The position numbers and the translations under genes are program-made. A stretch of DNA of 64,000 nt, taken from the NCBI GenBank assembly GCA_963727235.1, contig CAVSFZ010000010.1:124001-188000 (forward strand), in the 5' to 3' direction. This document shows, piece by piece, positions 7,526 through 16,614 of this stretch; within the stretch, counting starts at the first letter, position 1, and the number at the start of each line of letters is the position of its first letter. Under the pieces are notes generated by a model. That model saw nothing but the letters and a program-made list of their open reading frames with translations, was not told the DNA's origin and ran no database searches. The DNA is from CAVPTL01 sp963727235 (GTDB lineage Bacteria > Actinomycetota > Thermoleophilia > Gaiellales > JAICJC01).

Positions 7526-9115
7526 GGCGCTGGTCCGAGGCGTTGTGGTGATGTCCGGCCGCGGTTCACGCGCGATCCATTCTTGACGCCGTTGGGGCGG
7601 GCCGGGGTCCGGAGCTTCGTGTGAACGTGGCAGGTCGATGATGAACCTGGCCCCATGCCCCGGCGTGCCTTCGGCTGTGATCGTGCCGTCGTGGGCTTCC
7701 ACGATCGCGCGGCAGATCGCAAGCCCCAGTCCCGCCCCACCGGTATCTCGGCTGCGCGCGGAGTCTGCGCGCGTGAACCGGTCAAACAGTGTTGCCAGGA
7801 TTGCGGGATCGATCCCGTCTCCGGTGTCGGCGACCTCGAGCGTGATCCGGTCGCCGCGCGTCTCGACGCGTACGTCGATGGTGTCGCCCGGTGAGGTGTG
7901 GCGTACCGCGTTGAAGATCAAGTTGAGGAGCACCTCGGTGAGCGCATCTTTGTCACCGTCGACGATCGCCTCGCCGGCCGTGTGCACCTGCCAGTCGCGG
8001 TCGCCCAGCACGAGTGAGCGCTGGACGAGGTCGTCTGCGAGCAACGCGATATCAACCGGCTTGCGTTTGCAGTCTGTGGGTTCGTCCGCCTGCGCGAGCC
8101 GCAGGAGGTTGTCCACCAGACGACTCATACGGTCGAGCTCATCGATGGCAACTCCGACCGCTGCTTGAAGCTCCGGTGATGCATCTCCAGGCGGCTTGGC
8201 AACGTCCAGGTGCCCGCGGGCAATCGTGAGCGGTGTTCGTAGCTCATGCGAGGCGTCATGAACGAACCTGCGCTGCGCGGCAAACGACACTTCGAGCCGG
8301 TCGAGCATGCCATCGATCGCGGTGGCGACGTCAGCGATCTCGTCGTGGGTCGTCACCGGCCCCATTCGCACAGAGAGGTCGCCTGCCGTCACACGCGACG
8401 CCCGTTGAGCTATGCGCGAAAGGGGAGAGAGTGCTGACCGGGTCACAAGCCAGGCCGCCGCGGTTGCGGGCACCAGTCCGATGACGCAAACGATCAACAT
8501 GGCATCCAGCAGCTTCTGGATGCCGGCGTTGGCCTCGGTCGTCGGTACCGCCGCAAGCACCTGTCCGCCGCGTCGAGTGGCGCTGGCGGCGACATAGGTC
8601 ACTCCGCCGAGGGTGACGGTGCGCACCTGGCCGGGGCCTGGAGGTGGGATGTGCAACAGTTGGCCGGCCCGCTTGTTGTTCGTGTACGGGGTGCCAGACC
8701 GCGGGACGACTGCCAGCAGCTGATCCGATCCCTCGCGTGCGCGTAGGTAGAGCCGCGTCTCAGCGTCGTCCGTCTCCTGTTCACCGGCAGGGGCGGCACT
8801 GCTCTGGCCCGTGGACGCCGGGGTGGCGGAACCGGCTGCCGTCTCACTCTCGCCGTTGTCAGATGACCCATCTTCCCCTGCCGGTGGAGCTGTACGTGGA
8901 GCCGATGTGGACGGGGTGGTGGCCGCCTGCGGCTCACGGGGCTCACCCACGGTCGCCAAGGCGTCGGCGGCTCGATGGGCATCGCCGGCGAGCGTTCGAT
9001 GGACCTGTTGACGTTCGATCACATACACGGTGATCAGACCGGCGACGAGCATGCCCACCGCCAAGGCGGCGCTGACAAGCGCAAGCCGCAGCCGGATCGG
9101 AATGCCGAGCCTCAC
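7523..9115 (-). CDS. Sensor histidine kinase (OmpR-type partner)
   Basis: A 530-residue membrane kinase. TM1 is at about 10-33, followed by an extracytoplasmic region of about 170 residues that starts with a Ser/Thr/Pro/Ala-rich linker, TM2 at about 204-226, HAMP at 226-280, HisKA with H290 in HDASHELRTPL, and a HATPase domain with N402, DTGDGID (430-436) and GGAGLGLAI (459-467). All catalytic boxes are present. The GTG start at 9115 overlaps the regulator stop, so the pair is translated together. The next operon downstream (apbE) is a plausible target. Confidence 0.92.
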   Translation of the reverse strand: MRLGIPIRLRLALVSAALAVGMLVAGLITVYVIERQQVHRTLAGDAHRAADALATVGEPREPQAATTPSTSAPRTAPPAGEDGSSDNGESETAAGSATPASTGQSSAAPAGEQETDDAETRLYLRAREGSDQLLAVVPRSGTPYTNNKRAGQLLHIPPPGPGQVRTVTLGGVTYVAASATRRGGQVLAAVPTTEANAGIQKLLDAMLIVCVIGLVPATAAAWLVTRSALSPLSRIAQRASRVTAGDLSVRMGPVTTHDEIADVATAIDGMLDRLEVSFAAQRRFVHDASHELRTPLTIARGHLDVAKPPGDASPELQAAVGVAIDELDRMSRLVDNLLRLAQADEPTDCKRKPVDIALLADDLVQRSLVLGDRDWQVHTAGEAIVDGDKDALTEVLLNLIFNAVRHTSPGDTIDVRVETRGDRITLEVADTGDGIDPAILATLFDRFTRADSARSRDTGGAGLGLAICRAIVEAHDGTITAEGTPGHGARFIIDLPRSHEAPDPGPPQRRQEWIAREPRPDITTTPRTSA

Positions 9116-9792
9116 GGCGCCTGAGGGCGGACGAGCCGGTACCCCATTCCGCGAACCGTCTCGATCGGGGACGCTCCGTCGTGGGCGAGCTTCCGCCGGA
9201 GATAGCCGATGTACACATCGACGAGGTTGGAGCGCGGATCGAACGTGAAGCCCCAAACGCCGTTGAGTATCTGCTGCCGCGACAGAACCTGGCCGGCGTG
9301 TCGCATCAGGTAGGCAAGCAGCGAGAACTCTCGCGCCGAGAGGTCGACGACGTGTCCGTCCACATTCGCCTCACACGTGAGCAGGTCAAGGCTGAGCGCG
9401 CCGACCGAGAGGGTCGTCGTCGCCTTCTGCTCGGCGGGCAGACGGGTGTGCGCGCGTATCCGCGCGGTCAGCTCATCGAACGCAAACGGCTTGACCAGGT
9501 AGTCGGTGGCGCCCAGATCGAGCCCGCGTACACGATCGGCAATCTCTCCCCGTGCAGTCAGCATGATCACCGGGAGCGCCGGATCGGTCGATCGCAACGT
9601 CTTGAGCACATCGAACCCGTCGATGCCGGGCAGCCTCACATCAAGTACGACCAGGTCGGGCCGATTCTCGCCAAAGCGACTCAGTGCGTGCTCTCCGCAG
9701 GACGCGGTCTCAACCGCGTGGCCCTGCGCCGTCAAGCCGCGCCGGAGGAAGTCCAAAATCAGCGCTTCGTCCTCGACCACCATGATGTTCAT
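9112..9792 (-). CDS. OmpR/PhoB-family response regulator
   Basis: A 226-residue regulator. The receiver domain has E7/D8 in the acidic pocket, phospho-acceptor D51 (VVLDVRLP), T79 and K101. A winged-helix DNA-binding domain follows (about 128-222), ending with the typical SNLVDVYIGYLRRKL and ETVRGMGYRL motifs. It is the first gene of a two-gene operon with the kinase at 7523. Its promoter region holds the TGAGA...TCTCA box at 9806-9832, suggesting autoregulation. Confidence 0.95.
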   Translation of the reverse strand: MNIMVVEDEALILDFLRRGLTAQGHAVETASCGEHALSRFGENRPDLVVLDVRLPGIDGFDVLKTLRSTDPALPVIMLTARGEIADRVRGLDLGATDYLVKPFAFDELTARIRAHTRLPAEQKATTTLSVGALSLDLLTCEANVDGHVVDLSAREFSLLAYLMRHAGQVLSRQQILNGVWGFTFDPRSNLVDVYIGYLRRKLAHDGASPIETVRGMGYRLVRPQAP

Positions 9793-9805
9793 CGTGACTT
9801 AAGTA

Positions 9806-9832
9806 TGAGAACTGCGTGTGAGAGGACTCTCA
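9806..9832. promoter_or_regulatory. Candidate response-regulator box
   Basis: Read on the + strand: TGAGAACTG starts at 9806, TGAGAG at 9819, then GA, then CTCTCA to 9832; TGAGAG-GA-CTCTCA is a perfect inverted repeat. It lies 14 bases upstream of the response-regulator start and 150 bases from the divergent phosphoesterase gene. The TGAGAACTG block also occurs in the element at 7498-7525. Confidence 0.45.
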
Positions 9833-9985
9833 TCTCGGTGACCGCCGCCGGGAACGCGGCATCGGGGCCTGTGCCGACGGCGTGGGGCGATGTTTGCGGC
9901 GTTTCCACAGGTCGAGTCGGTGGCTGCGCGGATGCTGCGAACCTCAGGCGCAGCGAGCATGGCGTGTACGACCACTGGAGACAGC

Positions 9986-10900
9986 ATGTCCACATCGACG
10001 GACGGATCCCGACATCACCACCTGCGGGTGAGACGTTGCTGGGCCTGCGCTGCGCTGATCGTGGCTGCATCAATGGTCGCTTCCCCGGTATCGGTCGGAG
10101 CACGTGCGGGACGAGCGAGCGCACACCTGATCGCGGCCGCCGGTGACATCGCTTCGGCACACGGCGCCCAGGCAAGCACCGCGCAGTTGATTCGAAGGCA
10201 CCTGCCGCGCGCCCACGTGCTCACGCTCGGAGACAACGCCTACCCCAACAACTCACCTGCCGACTATGCAAGGTACTACGCACCGACATGGGGGAAATTC
10301 AAGAGCATCACCCTGCCGTCGCCGGGAAACCACGAATACCGCACACCCAAGGCAGCCGGGTACTTCAACTACTTCCACAAACCCGCCTATTACGCGCACG
10401 CCCAGGGCTCGTGGCTGCTGCTCTCGCTCGATAGCGTGTGCGGCAAGGTCGGCGGCTGCACTCGCTCAAGCCCCCAGGGCAGATGGCTCGCCGGGAAGCT
10501 CGCCCACACGACGCGGCGCTGCATCTTGGCGTTCTTTCACCACCCGCTCTTCAACGCCGGCCGGCACGGTCCCACGCCCGCGGTCCGACCGCTTTGGGCA
10601 CAACTTTACGCCGCCCACGCCGACGTGATCCTGAACGGGCACGACCATAACTATCAACGCTACACACGTCTCAGCCCCGGCGGGCAAGCCACCAACCGCG
10701 GCATCCGAGAGTTTGTCGTCGGCACCGGTGGAGCCGGGCTCTACGGCTTCCGCCGAGGCGTCAAACCCGCTCCCGCATCGAAAGCCAGTGTCCACGGCGT
10801 GCTCTTCATGGCACTCGGCGCAGGCGGGTACGGATGGCGCTTCATCAACTCGCACAATCGCGTCGTCGACCACGGGAAGACCACCTGCCACCAGATGTGA
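9986..10900 (+). CDS. Secreted calcineurin-like metallophosphoesterase
   Basis: A 304-residue protein with an N-terminal signal or anchor (about residues 13-40, ending around ASPVSVGARAG) and a purple-acid-phosphatase-like catalytic domain. Metal-site motifs: GD (53-54), GDNAYPN (82-88), GNHE (114-117), FHHP (184-187) and GHDHNYQR (218-225). It should hydrolyse phosphate esters outside the cell; the substrate is unknown. I chose ATG 9986, with GGAG upstream, over in-frame starts from 9890. It diverges from the two-component operon. Confidence 0.87.
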   Translation: MSTSTDGSRHHHLRVRRCWACAALIVAASMVASPVSVGARAGRASAHLIAAAGDIASAHGAQASTAQLIRRHLPRAHVLTLGDNAYPNNSPADYARYYAPTWGKFKSITLPSPGNHEYRTPKAAGYFNYFHKPAYYAHAQGSWLLLSLDSVCGKVGGCTRSSPQGRWLAGKLAHTTRRCILAFFHHPLFNAGRHGPTPAVRPLWAQLYAAHADVILNGHDHNYQRYTRLSPGGQATNRGIREFVVGTGGAGLYGFRRGVKPAPASKASVHGVLFMALGAGGYGWRFINSHNRVVDHGKTTCHQM

Positions 10901-11006
10901 GAGCTGTCTTATCCTCGCTTCATGCGCGGCTCACAAACGGGTTCTACGGTGCACTCAGGGGCGAGAGCCCCCAGTGCAATCCACGATCTCGCTGGAAAGG
11001 AACCCG

Positions 11007-11129
11007 ATGTCCATCCTCTTCACAACCATCGCCGCACCCATCGTCGCGTCCACGGTCGTAACCACTGCCCTGGTGTGGATGAGTCGCACCTCCCCACGGA
11101 ATGTTCGCGCCCGACGACCGCGGCATTGA
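11007..11129 (+). CDS. Putative 40-residue membrane protein
   Basis: A short ORF with ATG at 11007, preceded by GGAAAGGAACCCG (good ribosome-site spacing). It encodes MSILFTTIAAPIVASTVVTTALVWMSR followed by a basic tail: one transmembrane helix with positive charges inside. It lies between the phosphoesterase and the convergent GAP-family gene. I know no family for it. The ribosome site and clean helix support it; length argues for caution. Confidence 0.45.
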   Translation: MSILFTTIAAPIVASTVVTTALVWMSRTSPRNVRARRPRH

Positions 11130-11212
11130 CTGAGTACATCAAGGCGCTCGCTGGGGGGCAGTGGAACGACACCAAGCGACACCATGTGGCACTCGATCGG
11201 CCCATCCAAGCA

Positions 11213-11890
11213 TCACGAGATCAGACGCGCGAGACCGTCCACGACCAGCGCCGCGCCGATCCCCAGGGAGAGCCACACGCGCAGCACCGCGGCGTGCGTG
11301 GTGAGCCACGATTGTCCGCGCTCGAGGATCACGGCTGCGCGCTCACCCGCGATGATCACGATGCCAACCGGCACGGACACGAGCACCGTGGCGATCGCGA
11401 CATAGAAGACCACCAGCGTGAGGCCGGCGACATCGCCGACACCGGCCTCAGTCACGGTCGCCATGGCAAGCAGCGTGAGCACGAGCCGCTTGGGGCCCCC
11501 GAAGCCGAGCAGTCCCGCCATCGAGAACGCCGCGGCAGGGCGGATATTCCCCAACCCGGCGAGGATCGCGCCGGCACGGCCTCCCTCGGCCTGCGGACGG
11601 GGCTCCCGATGCCGGGAGTTGAGCCCGACGGCGATCAGCGCAACGCCGAGCGCGAGGGTCAGGACCGCTTCGATCGTGGCGTGCGCGTCGAGGTGGTCGG
11701 CGGCGGCTTGGCCGATGGCGAGGCCGACACCGCAGGCGAGCACGGTTCCCAGCACGAAGCCGCTCAGAAAGGCGATGCCGTTCGTGCGCGGGCGCTCGCT
11801 TCGGATCACGACGAACGTCGCTGTCAGAACGAGCGGGCTCGCCGCCGCGGCGACGGCGTACAGCAGGAGGTGCGCGCCGGCGTCGATCAC
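11213..11890 (-). CDS. GAP/SfLAP-family six-helix membrane protein
   Basis: A 225-residue integral membrane protein with about six hydrophobic helices. It is of the GAP (sulfolipid-1-addressing, SfLAP) family: N-terminal SPLVLTATFVVIRSERPRTN, a central GLGNIRPAAAFSMAGLLGFGGPKR loop and a C-terminal SLGIGAALVVDGL. Mycobacterial relatives help move lipids to the cell surface; most members have no proven role. The family is mostly actinobacterial, which supports the taxonomic reading. Confidence 0.75.
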   Translation of the reverse strand: MIDAGAHLLLYAVAAAASPLVLTATFVVIRSERPRTNGIAFLSGFVLGTVLACGVGLAIGQAAADHLDAHATIEAVLTLALGVALIAVGLNSRHREPRPQAEGGRAGAILAGLGNIRPAAAFSMAGLLGFGGPKRLVLTLLAMATVTEAGVGDVAGLTLVVFYVAIATVLVSVPVGIVIIAGERAAVILERGQSWLTTHAAVLRVWLSLGIGAALVVDGLARLIS

Positions 11891-11931
11891 ACGCCGCTCT
11901 CGCAGGTCGTGGTCATCGGTGCCCGTCCTTC

Positions 11932-12819
11932 CTAAGCGCGCGCGACGGCCGGGTCAGCTGCGTCGGGGATGGATGGTTGCTCCTTCGCGCCCTCACGCGC
12001 GAGCGAGATCACAACCGCCCCGGCGAGCGCGAGCCCGAGGCCGGCCACGGCTATCACGACGTGCCAGGTCGGGCGGCTGAGCCGCTCGTCCAGCAGAAGC
12101 GTTCCGATCAGAATCCCGACCACGGGGTTTGCGACCGACACCGTCGCGACCGACGGTGCCAGTCGACCCGTCCCGAGCGACACCTGCTGCAACAGGAACC
12201 CGAGCACGCCCGCGACCGCCAGGGCATAACACTCCCAGTGCGAGAGCATGGTGCCGACGCTCTGGTGGAGGTAGTCGAGCGTGGGCTTGGTCAGCGACGA
12301 GGAGAGCCCGAACAGGATCCCGGCGACGGCGCCGTACTCGGCCGCCTTCATTGACAGGCCGCCGGATCTGCCAAAGGCGAGCAGAAGCACGCAGATCAGC
12401 GAGATCAGGCCGATCGTGATCGCCCACTGCTGATTGGATGCGTTCTCGTTCCCGCCGGCGGGGTCGCCGAAGTAGACGAACAGACCGAGCCCGGCGATGA
12501 TCACCAGGGCGCCGATCGCCTCGCGTTTGCCCACATGCTGCTTGGTGAGGAAATAGCCGAGCGGCAGGGCGAAGACGACGGTCGTGACGAGCAGCGGCTG
12601 GATCACCGACAGGCGGCCGCGGTCGAGCGCCCCGGCCTGGAACAGGTAGCCCGTGAACAGGGCAGCGGTGCCGAGCAGCCAGGTCGTCTGGCCCACCAGC
12701 CGCACCAGCGACATCGGCTGGGCCAGCGAGATGGTGGGGAGGTTCAGCGCCCCCTTCTGCTGGAGCGCGGCAGCCAGTGCGAAGAGGAACGCCGCGATCA
12801 GCGCGAGAATTGCCGCCAT
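11932..12819 (-). CDS. DMT/EamA-like transporter
   Basis: A 295-residue protein with 9-10 hydrophobic helices in two similar halves, as in the drug/metabolite transporter superfamily. It begins MAAILALIAAFLFALAAALQ and the second half has GVLGFLLQQVSLGTGRLA and NPVVGILIGTLLLDERLS, the conserved end of the EamA repeat. Start ATG 12819 begins directly with the first helix. The substrate is unknown. It is on the same strand as the GAP gene but 40 bases upstream of it. Confidence 0.8.
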   Translation of the reverse strand: MAAILALIAAFLFALAAALQQKGALNLPTISLAQPMSLVRLVGQTTWLLGTAALFTGYLFQAGALDRGRLSVIQPLLVTTVVFALPLGYFLTKQHVGKREAIGALVIIAGLGLFVYFGDPAGGNENASNQQWAITIGLISLICVLLLAFGRSGGLSMKAAEYGAVAGILFGLSSSLTKPTLDYLHQSVGTMLSHWECYALAVAGVLGFLLQQVSLGTGRLAPSVATVSVANPVVGILIGTLLLDERLSRPTWHVVIAVAGLGLALAGAVVISLAREGAKEQPSIPDAADPAVARA

Positions 12820-12880
12820 GCCAGGGGACGTTACGGCGCGACGCGGTCGGCGCGGGCTCCGGTTCCACACCGGATTGGGC

Positions 12881-14803
12881 TCACACGCCGTCTCGTGGAA
12901 TCCGTTCCTTCCATCGCCGCTCGGCGAAGGGCTCGCCGTCAGCCTTGACCTTGAGGGTCAGATCCACCACGAACTCCTCGTCAGTCGCCTCGAACCGGGC
13001 TTCGGCCCGCGCGTCGGCGTCCAGACCGGGCCGCTTCAGGTGGTAGTGGCAGTGCCCCCACGTGGCAGCGCTCAGCGGGTCGTCGTCGCGCGCCATCGCC
13101 CATCGCACTCCCGACTCCGACACCCACCAGCCCTCTCCCGGAATCTCGTCGTGTGCGCGCATCGACGTGCCGATTCCCGCGCGGCCGGTCAGCACGTCGG
13201 TCACCACCCGCCACTGCGAGCGGCCCTTGGTGTCGGCGCCCGGCTGCTCGATCTCGACCACAGGGTCGTGATGCGGCACAAACGGCGCGGCGTCCTCCGG
13301 GAGGCCGGGCAGCTCCAGCTCAACCGGGGAGGTGATCTCGAGCGGGGAGACCACCGGCAGCGGCCACAGATTCGGCCAGTCGCTGACCGCCACCGCGACC
13401 CGGATCCTGTACCCCGCCGGGAACGCGAAGCCGGTGGTCATGAGCGGGAGCTCGAGCGAGGCCTCGCCGCTGACCTCGAGGTTCACAGCCGCGCTCGTGA
13501 TCGGCTGTGACGAACCGTCGGGAGCCACGTTCTGGAGCTTTACCGAGACCAGCGTGCGCGGCCCGGGATGTCGCAGGTCGAAGCGCACGACCGGCTCGCC
13601 CAGCACCGCCACCGGGGCCGTCAAGGGATCGCTGTCGAAGGTCGCGCTGAGCGCGTCGTCGCGACGCTGGTCGAGGAACTGCCCGGTCGCCGGCGGCGGC
13701 GGACACCACTGGCCGGTCATGATCCCGGTGGTGACGCCGGCCGGGGCGACCGCCGGCCCACCGAGGGTGAGCGACGTGCTGTGAACCCCGGTGGGCCACT
13801 GCTCCGAGCCCAGCCACTCACCCGACACCGCCGAGTGTGGTCGCAAAGGCGAGTCGGGACTGCCGATGAAGAACACCGAGCGCGGCCGCTCCACGCCGTC
13901 ATCGGGAGGCGCATCGCCGAGATGGTGACGGAAGAATCTCGCCATCTCGGCCAGGAACGGGTACCGCGGCCCCGGAATACCCCTGTCGGGCAGTTTGTGG
14001 GCCCAGGGGCCGCAGATCAGCTGCCAGGGAGCCTCCAGCTCGTGTGCCATCCGCAGCGCAGCGGTGCGGTATCCGTCGCGCCAGCCGGCGCAGATCAGCA
14101 CCGGACAGATGATCCGTTCGAACTCCGGTCGGAGCGAGCCGTTTCGCCAGTACGGGCCATCGTGCTGCCGGCGGATCCACTCCACCACCCAGGCGGGAGT
14201 CGAGTCGATCCGCTCGCGCCAGGCGCGATCGAATTCGGGGCTGCGCTCGCCCATCGGCGGCAGTGCATTCATCGCCAGCATCGACGTTGGATACGCCGGC
14301 AGGCTGCTGGCGTTGAGGGCGCCGCCGTGGAAGTGCATGTCGTCGGTGTAGCGGTCGTCGGTGGCGTAGACGGGCGCGATCGCCCTCAGCGCGGGCGGAC
14401 GCAGCGCGGCCAGCTGAATACACGTGAACCCGCCGTAGGAGACGCCCCACGATGCCACCGCTCCGGTGCACCACGGCTGCTCGGCCATCCAGGCCACCAC
14501 ATCGACGCCGTCGCGCTGCTCGGCCTCGGTGTACTCGTCCACCGCCACCCCGCCGGAACTCCCGGTGCCCCGCACGTCCAGCCGTACACACGCAAAACCG
14601 GCGTTCGCCAAGAAGACGTTCTGCGAGCGGTCCTCGATCGCGCGCAGATCGTCCTTACGGTAGGGGATGTGCTCCAGGATCGCGGGGTACCGGCCGGGCC
14701 GGTTGGGGCGGTAGACGTCGACCGACAGCCGCACCCCATCGCGCACCACCACTCCCACGTCGCGTTGGAGGATCACCTTCCCGTCATCGAGGGTGACCGT
14801 CAT
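12881..14803 (-). CDS. CocE/NonD-family acyl hydrolase (X-Pro dipeptidyl-peptidase type)
   Basis: A 640-residue alpha/beta hydrolase with the CocE layout. The first domain has VRDGVRLSVDVYRP (20-33), the nucleophile motif GVSYGG with S122, and D243 and H269 (GPWAH) completing the triad. The C-terminal half is a galactose-binding-like beta domain with PVAVLGEPVVRFDLRHPG and the RIRVAVAVSDWPNLWP block. Members cleave esters or amides such as cocaine, cephalosporin esters or X-Pro peptides. No signal peptide is evident. The start at ATG 14803 lacks a clear ribosome site. Confidence 0.85.
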   Translation of the reverse strand: MTVTLDDGKVILQRDVGVVVRDGVRLSVDVYRPNRPGRYPAILEHIPYRKDDLRAIEDRSQNVFLANAGFACVRLDVRGTGSSGGVAVDEYTEAEQRDGVDVVAWMAEQPWCTGAVASWGVSYGGFTCIQLAALRPPALRAIAPVYATDDRYTDDMHFHGGALNASSLPAYPTSMLAMNALPPMGERSPEFDRAWRERIDSTPAWVVEWIRRQHDGPYWRNGSLRPEFERIICPVLICAGWRDGYRTAALRMAHELEAPWQLICGPWAHKLPDRGIPGPRYPFLAEMARFFRHHLGDAPPDDGVERPRSVFFIGSPDSPLRPHSAVSGEWLGSEQWPTGVHSTSLTLGGPAVAPAGVTTGIMTGQWCPPPPATGQFLDQRRDDALSATFDSDPLTAPVAVLGEPVVRFDLRHPGPRTLVSVKLQNVAPDGSSQPITSAAVNLEVSGEASLELPLMTTGFAFPAGYRIRVAVAVSDWPNLWPLPVVSPLEITSPVELELPGLPEDAAPFVPHHDPVVEIEQPGADTKGRSQWRVVTDVLTGRAGIGTSMRAHDEIPGEGWWVSESGVRWAMARDDDPLSAATWGHCHYHLKRPGLDADARAEARFEATDEEFVVDLTLKVKADGEPFAERRWKERIPRDGV

Positions 14804-14891
14804 CGAGCCATCATCGACGGCGAGGGTAGCACTCCGGCGAGTCGGGGATTCAGGTGTCGATCGCCGATGACGCGCTGTCGAGCCGGCGGGT

Positions 14892-15383
14892 TCAGGTCGT
14901 GCCGGGAGCTGCCGTCTCGTCGGCAAGCTCTTCGGCGGCGGCCATCTCCCGCGAGCCCGGCGTTCCGCAGAGAACCGGGCAGGAAGCGAGGTGGAGAACT
15001 CCCGTGGCTGTGCTTGCGCTGAAGTAGCCGCGCAGTGCGCCCCAGCCGTGGGACCCGATCACCAGCATCCGCGCGTTCCGCTCGGCGGCGGCTCTGCAGA
15101 TCTCGGTGGTGGGGTCGCCCTGGAGCAGGACAGTCTCCGCGTTGATGCCGAACTTTTCGGCGTGGGCTTTTGATGCGGCCAGCACCTGCTCTGCTCGATC
15201 GCGGTCTTCGTCGAGGAACCGCTCGTCGACGTACGCCCAGGGTGCGCCGAAGCCGGTGCGAATGGCATCCCACACGGCGACGAACACCACGTCGTCTCCG
15301 GTTTGCTGGGCGATCTCGAGGCCGAGCTCCGCCGCCTGGCGAGCAGCCTGAGAACCGTCGGTTGCGATCACGATCGTGGCCAT
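14892..15383 (-). CDS. Universal stress protein (UspA family)
   Basis: A 163-residue single Usp domain. It starts MATIVIATDGSQAARQAAE with the ATP-pocket aspartate, has VLLQGDPTTEICRAA in mid-domain and ends with the nucleotide-binding MLVIGSHGWGALRGYFSASTATGVLHLASCPVL (G-2x-G-9x-G-S/T pattern). It lies 100 bases downstream of cydB on the same strand and may be expressed with the oxidase under low oxygen or redox stress (inference). Confidence 0.92.
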   Translation of the reverse strand: MATIVIATDGSQAARQAAELGLEIAQQTGDDVVFVAVWDAIRTGFGAPWAYVDERFLDEDRDRAEQVLAASKAHAEKFGINAETVLLQGDPTTEICRAAAERNARMLVIGSHGWGALRGYFSASTATGVLHLASCPVLCGTPGSREMAAAEELADETAAPGTT

Positions 15384-15482
15384 GGAAGACTCCTTTTGGT
15401 TATGCCTGGAACCACGATAGGCTCGGGGCCCCGGTCCGGCGTCGGGGGATTGCCCCAGTTCGGCCGTGGGTTTCCCGCAGCC

Positions 15483-16601
15483 TCAGGTCGGCGAGGTGGG
15501 GACCCCGGCTGTGGGCGGTGGCTCAGAGCCGTCTGTTCCATCGTGGGCTGCGGAGATCAGCTCGAGTGGAGACTTCAACGGAGTCATGTCGCCGCGGGTG
15601 ACGCGATGGCGAAACACGTAGTACGTCCAGCTCTGGTAGAGCAACACCACGGGTGTCAACAGCAGCGCGACGATCGTCATGACCACCAGCGTGTAGTGAC
15701 TCGACGACGTGTTCCAGACGGTGAGGTCGAAGGCGCTGCTGGTGCTTGACACCATCACTCGGGGATAGAGGTTGAGAAAGATCGTCGCGGTGATCAGCCC
15801 GATCGCCAGAGTGGTCGTGATGAATGCCAGCCCGTCTCGGCCTGAGCGGACGATCAGCGGCATCGCCATCGTCAGTGCGACGGCGGTGAGTGGGATCACT
15901 CCCGGGACGATGCCTCGGTTGTGAGCCGAAACAGCGTTCGCGTATGTCCAGGCCAGGAAGCCGAGTACGACCAGCGCAACCGGGGGCGATAGCCACGCAG
16001 CCGTGCGCCGGGCACGCGCGGCCATCTCATCGGTGGTCTTGAGAGACAGGTACACGGCCCCGTGGAGGGTGAACAATCCCAGCGACGTCACGCCGGCCAC
16101 AAGCGCGTAGGGGTTGAGCAGGGTGAAGAAGTTTCCGGTGTACTCACCGGCGGCGTTGATCGGCACACCCTGGACGATGTTGCCAAAGGCGACGCCCCAA
16201 AGCAGCGCGGGGAGCGCCGACCCGATGAAGATCGCGCGGTCCCACCACGCTCGCCACTGGGGGGAGTCGTGCTTGCCGCGAAACTCGAACGCGACGCCCC
16301 GAACGATCAGCGCCACCAGGATGACGAACAACGCCAGGTAGAAGCCGGAAAAGAGGGTGGCGTACCAGCCAGGGAAGGCGGCAAACGTGGCACCGCCGGC
16401 GACGATCAGCCACACCTCGTTGCCGTCCCACACGGGGCCGATGGTGTTGATCATCACGCGCTTGTCGGTGTCGTCCTTGGCGAGGAACGGCAGCAGCGTG
16501 CCGACCCCGAAGTCGAATCCTTCGAGCACGAAGTATCCGATCCAGAGGATCCCGATCAGTGCGAACCAGAACGTCTGAAGGTGCCAGTAGCCGGAATGCA
16601 T
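15483..16601 (-). CDS. cydB: Cytochrome bd ubiquinol/menaquinol oxidase subunit II
   Basis: A 372-residue membrane protein with about nine helices. Typical CydB features are the N-terminal LEGFDFGVGTLLPFL, GPVWDGNEVWLIVAGGATFAAFPGWYAT at about 55-80 and GLFTLHGAVYLSLKT near 190. The start ATG 16601 follows AGGAGA; upstream in-frame sequence belongs to cydA. It is 13 bases after the cydA stop. With CydA it forms the high-affinity terminal oxidase that couples quinol oxidation to oxygen reduction. Confidence 0.96.
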   Translation of the reverse strand: MHSGYWHLQTFWFALIGILWIGYFVLEGFDFGVGTLLPFLAKDDTDKRVMINTIGPVWDGNEVWLIVAGGATFAAFPGWYATLFSGFYLALFVILVALIVRGVAFEFRGKHDSPQWRAWWDRAIFIGSALPALLWGVAFGNIVQGVPINAAGEYTGNFFTLLNPYALVAGVTSLGLFTLHGAVYLSLKTTDEMAARARRTAAWLSPPVALVVLGFLAWTYANAVSAHNRGIVPGVIPLTAVALTMAMPLIVRSGRDGLAFITTTLAIGLITATIFLNLYPRVMVSSTSSAFDLTVWNTSSSHYTLVVMTIVALLLTPVVLLYQSWTYYVFRHRVTRGDMTPLKSPLELISAAHDGTDGSEPPPTAGVPTSPT

Positions 16602-16614
16602 CGGTCGTGATCTC

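Noticed and set aside
13568..15022. A 484-residue + strand frame opposite the CocE-type hydrolase
   Set aside because: Antisense shadow of a gene with a complete catalytic triad.
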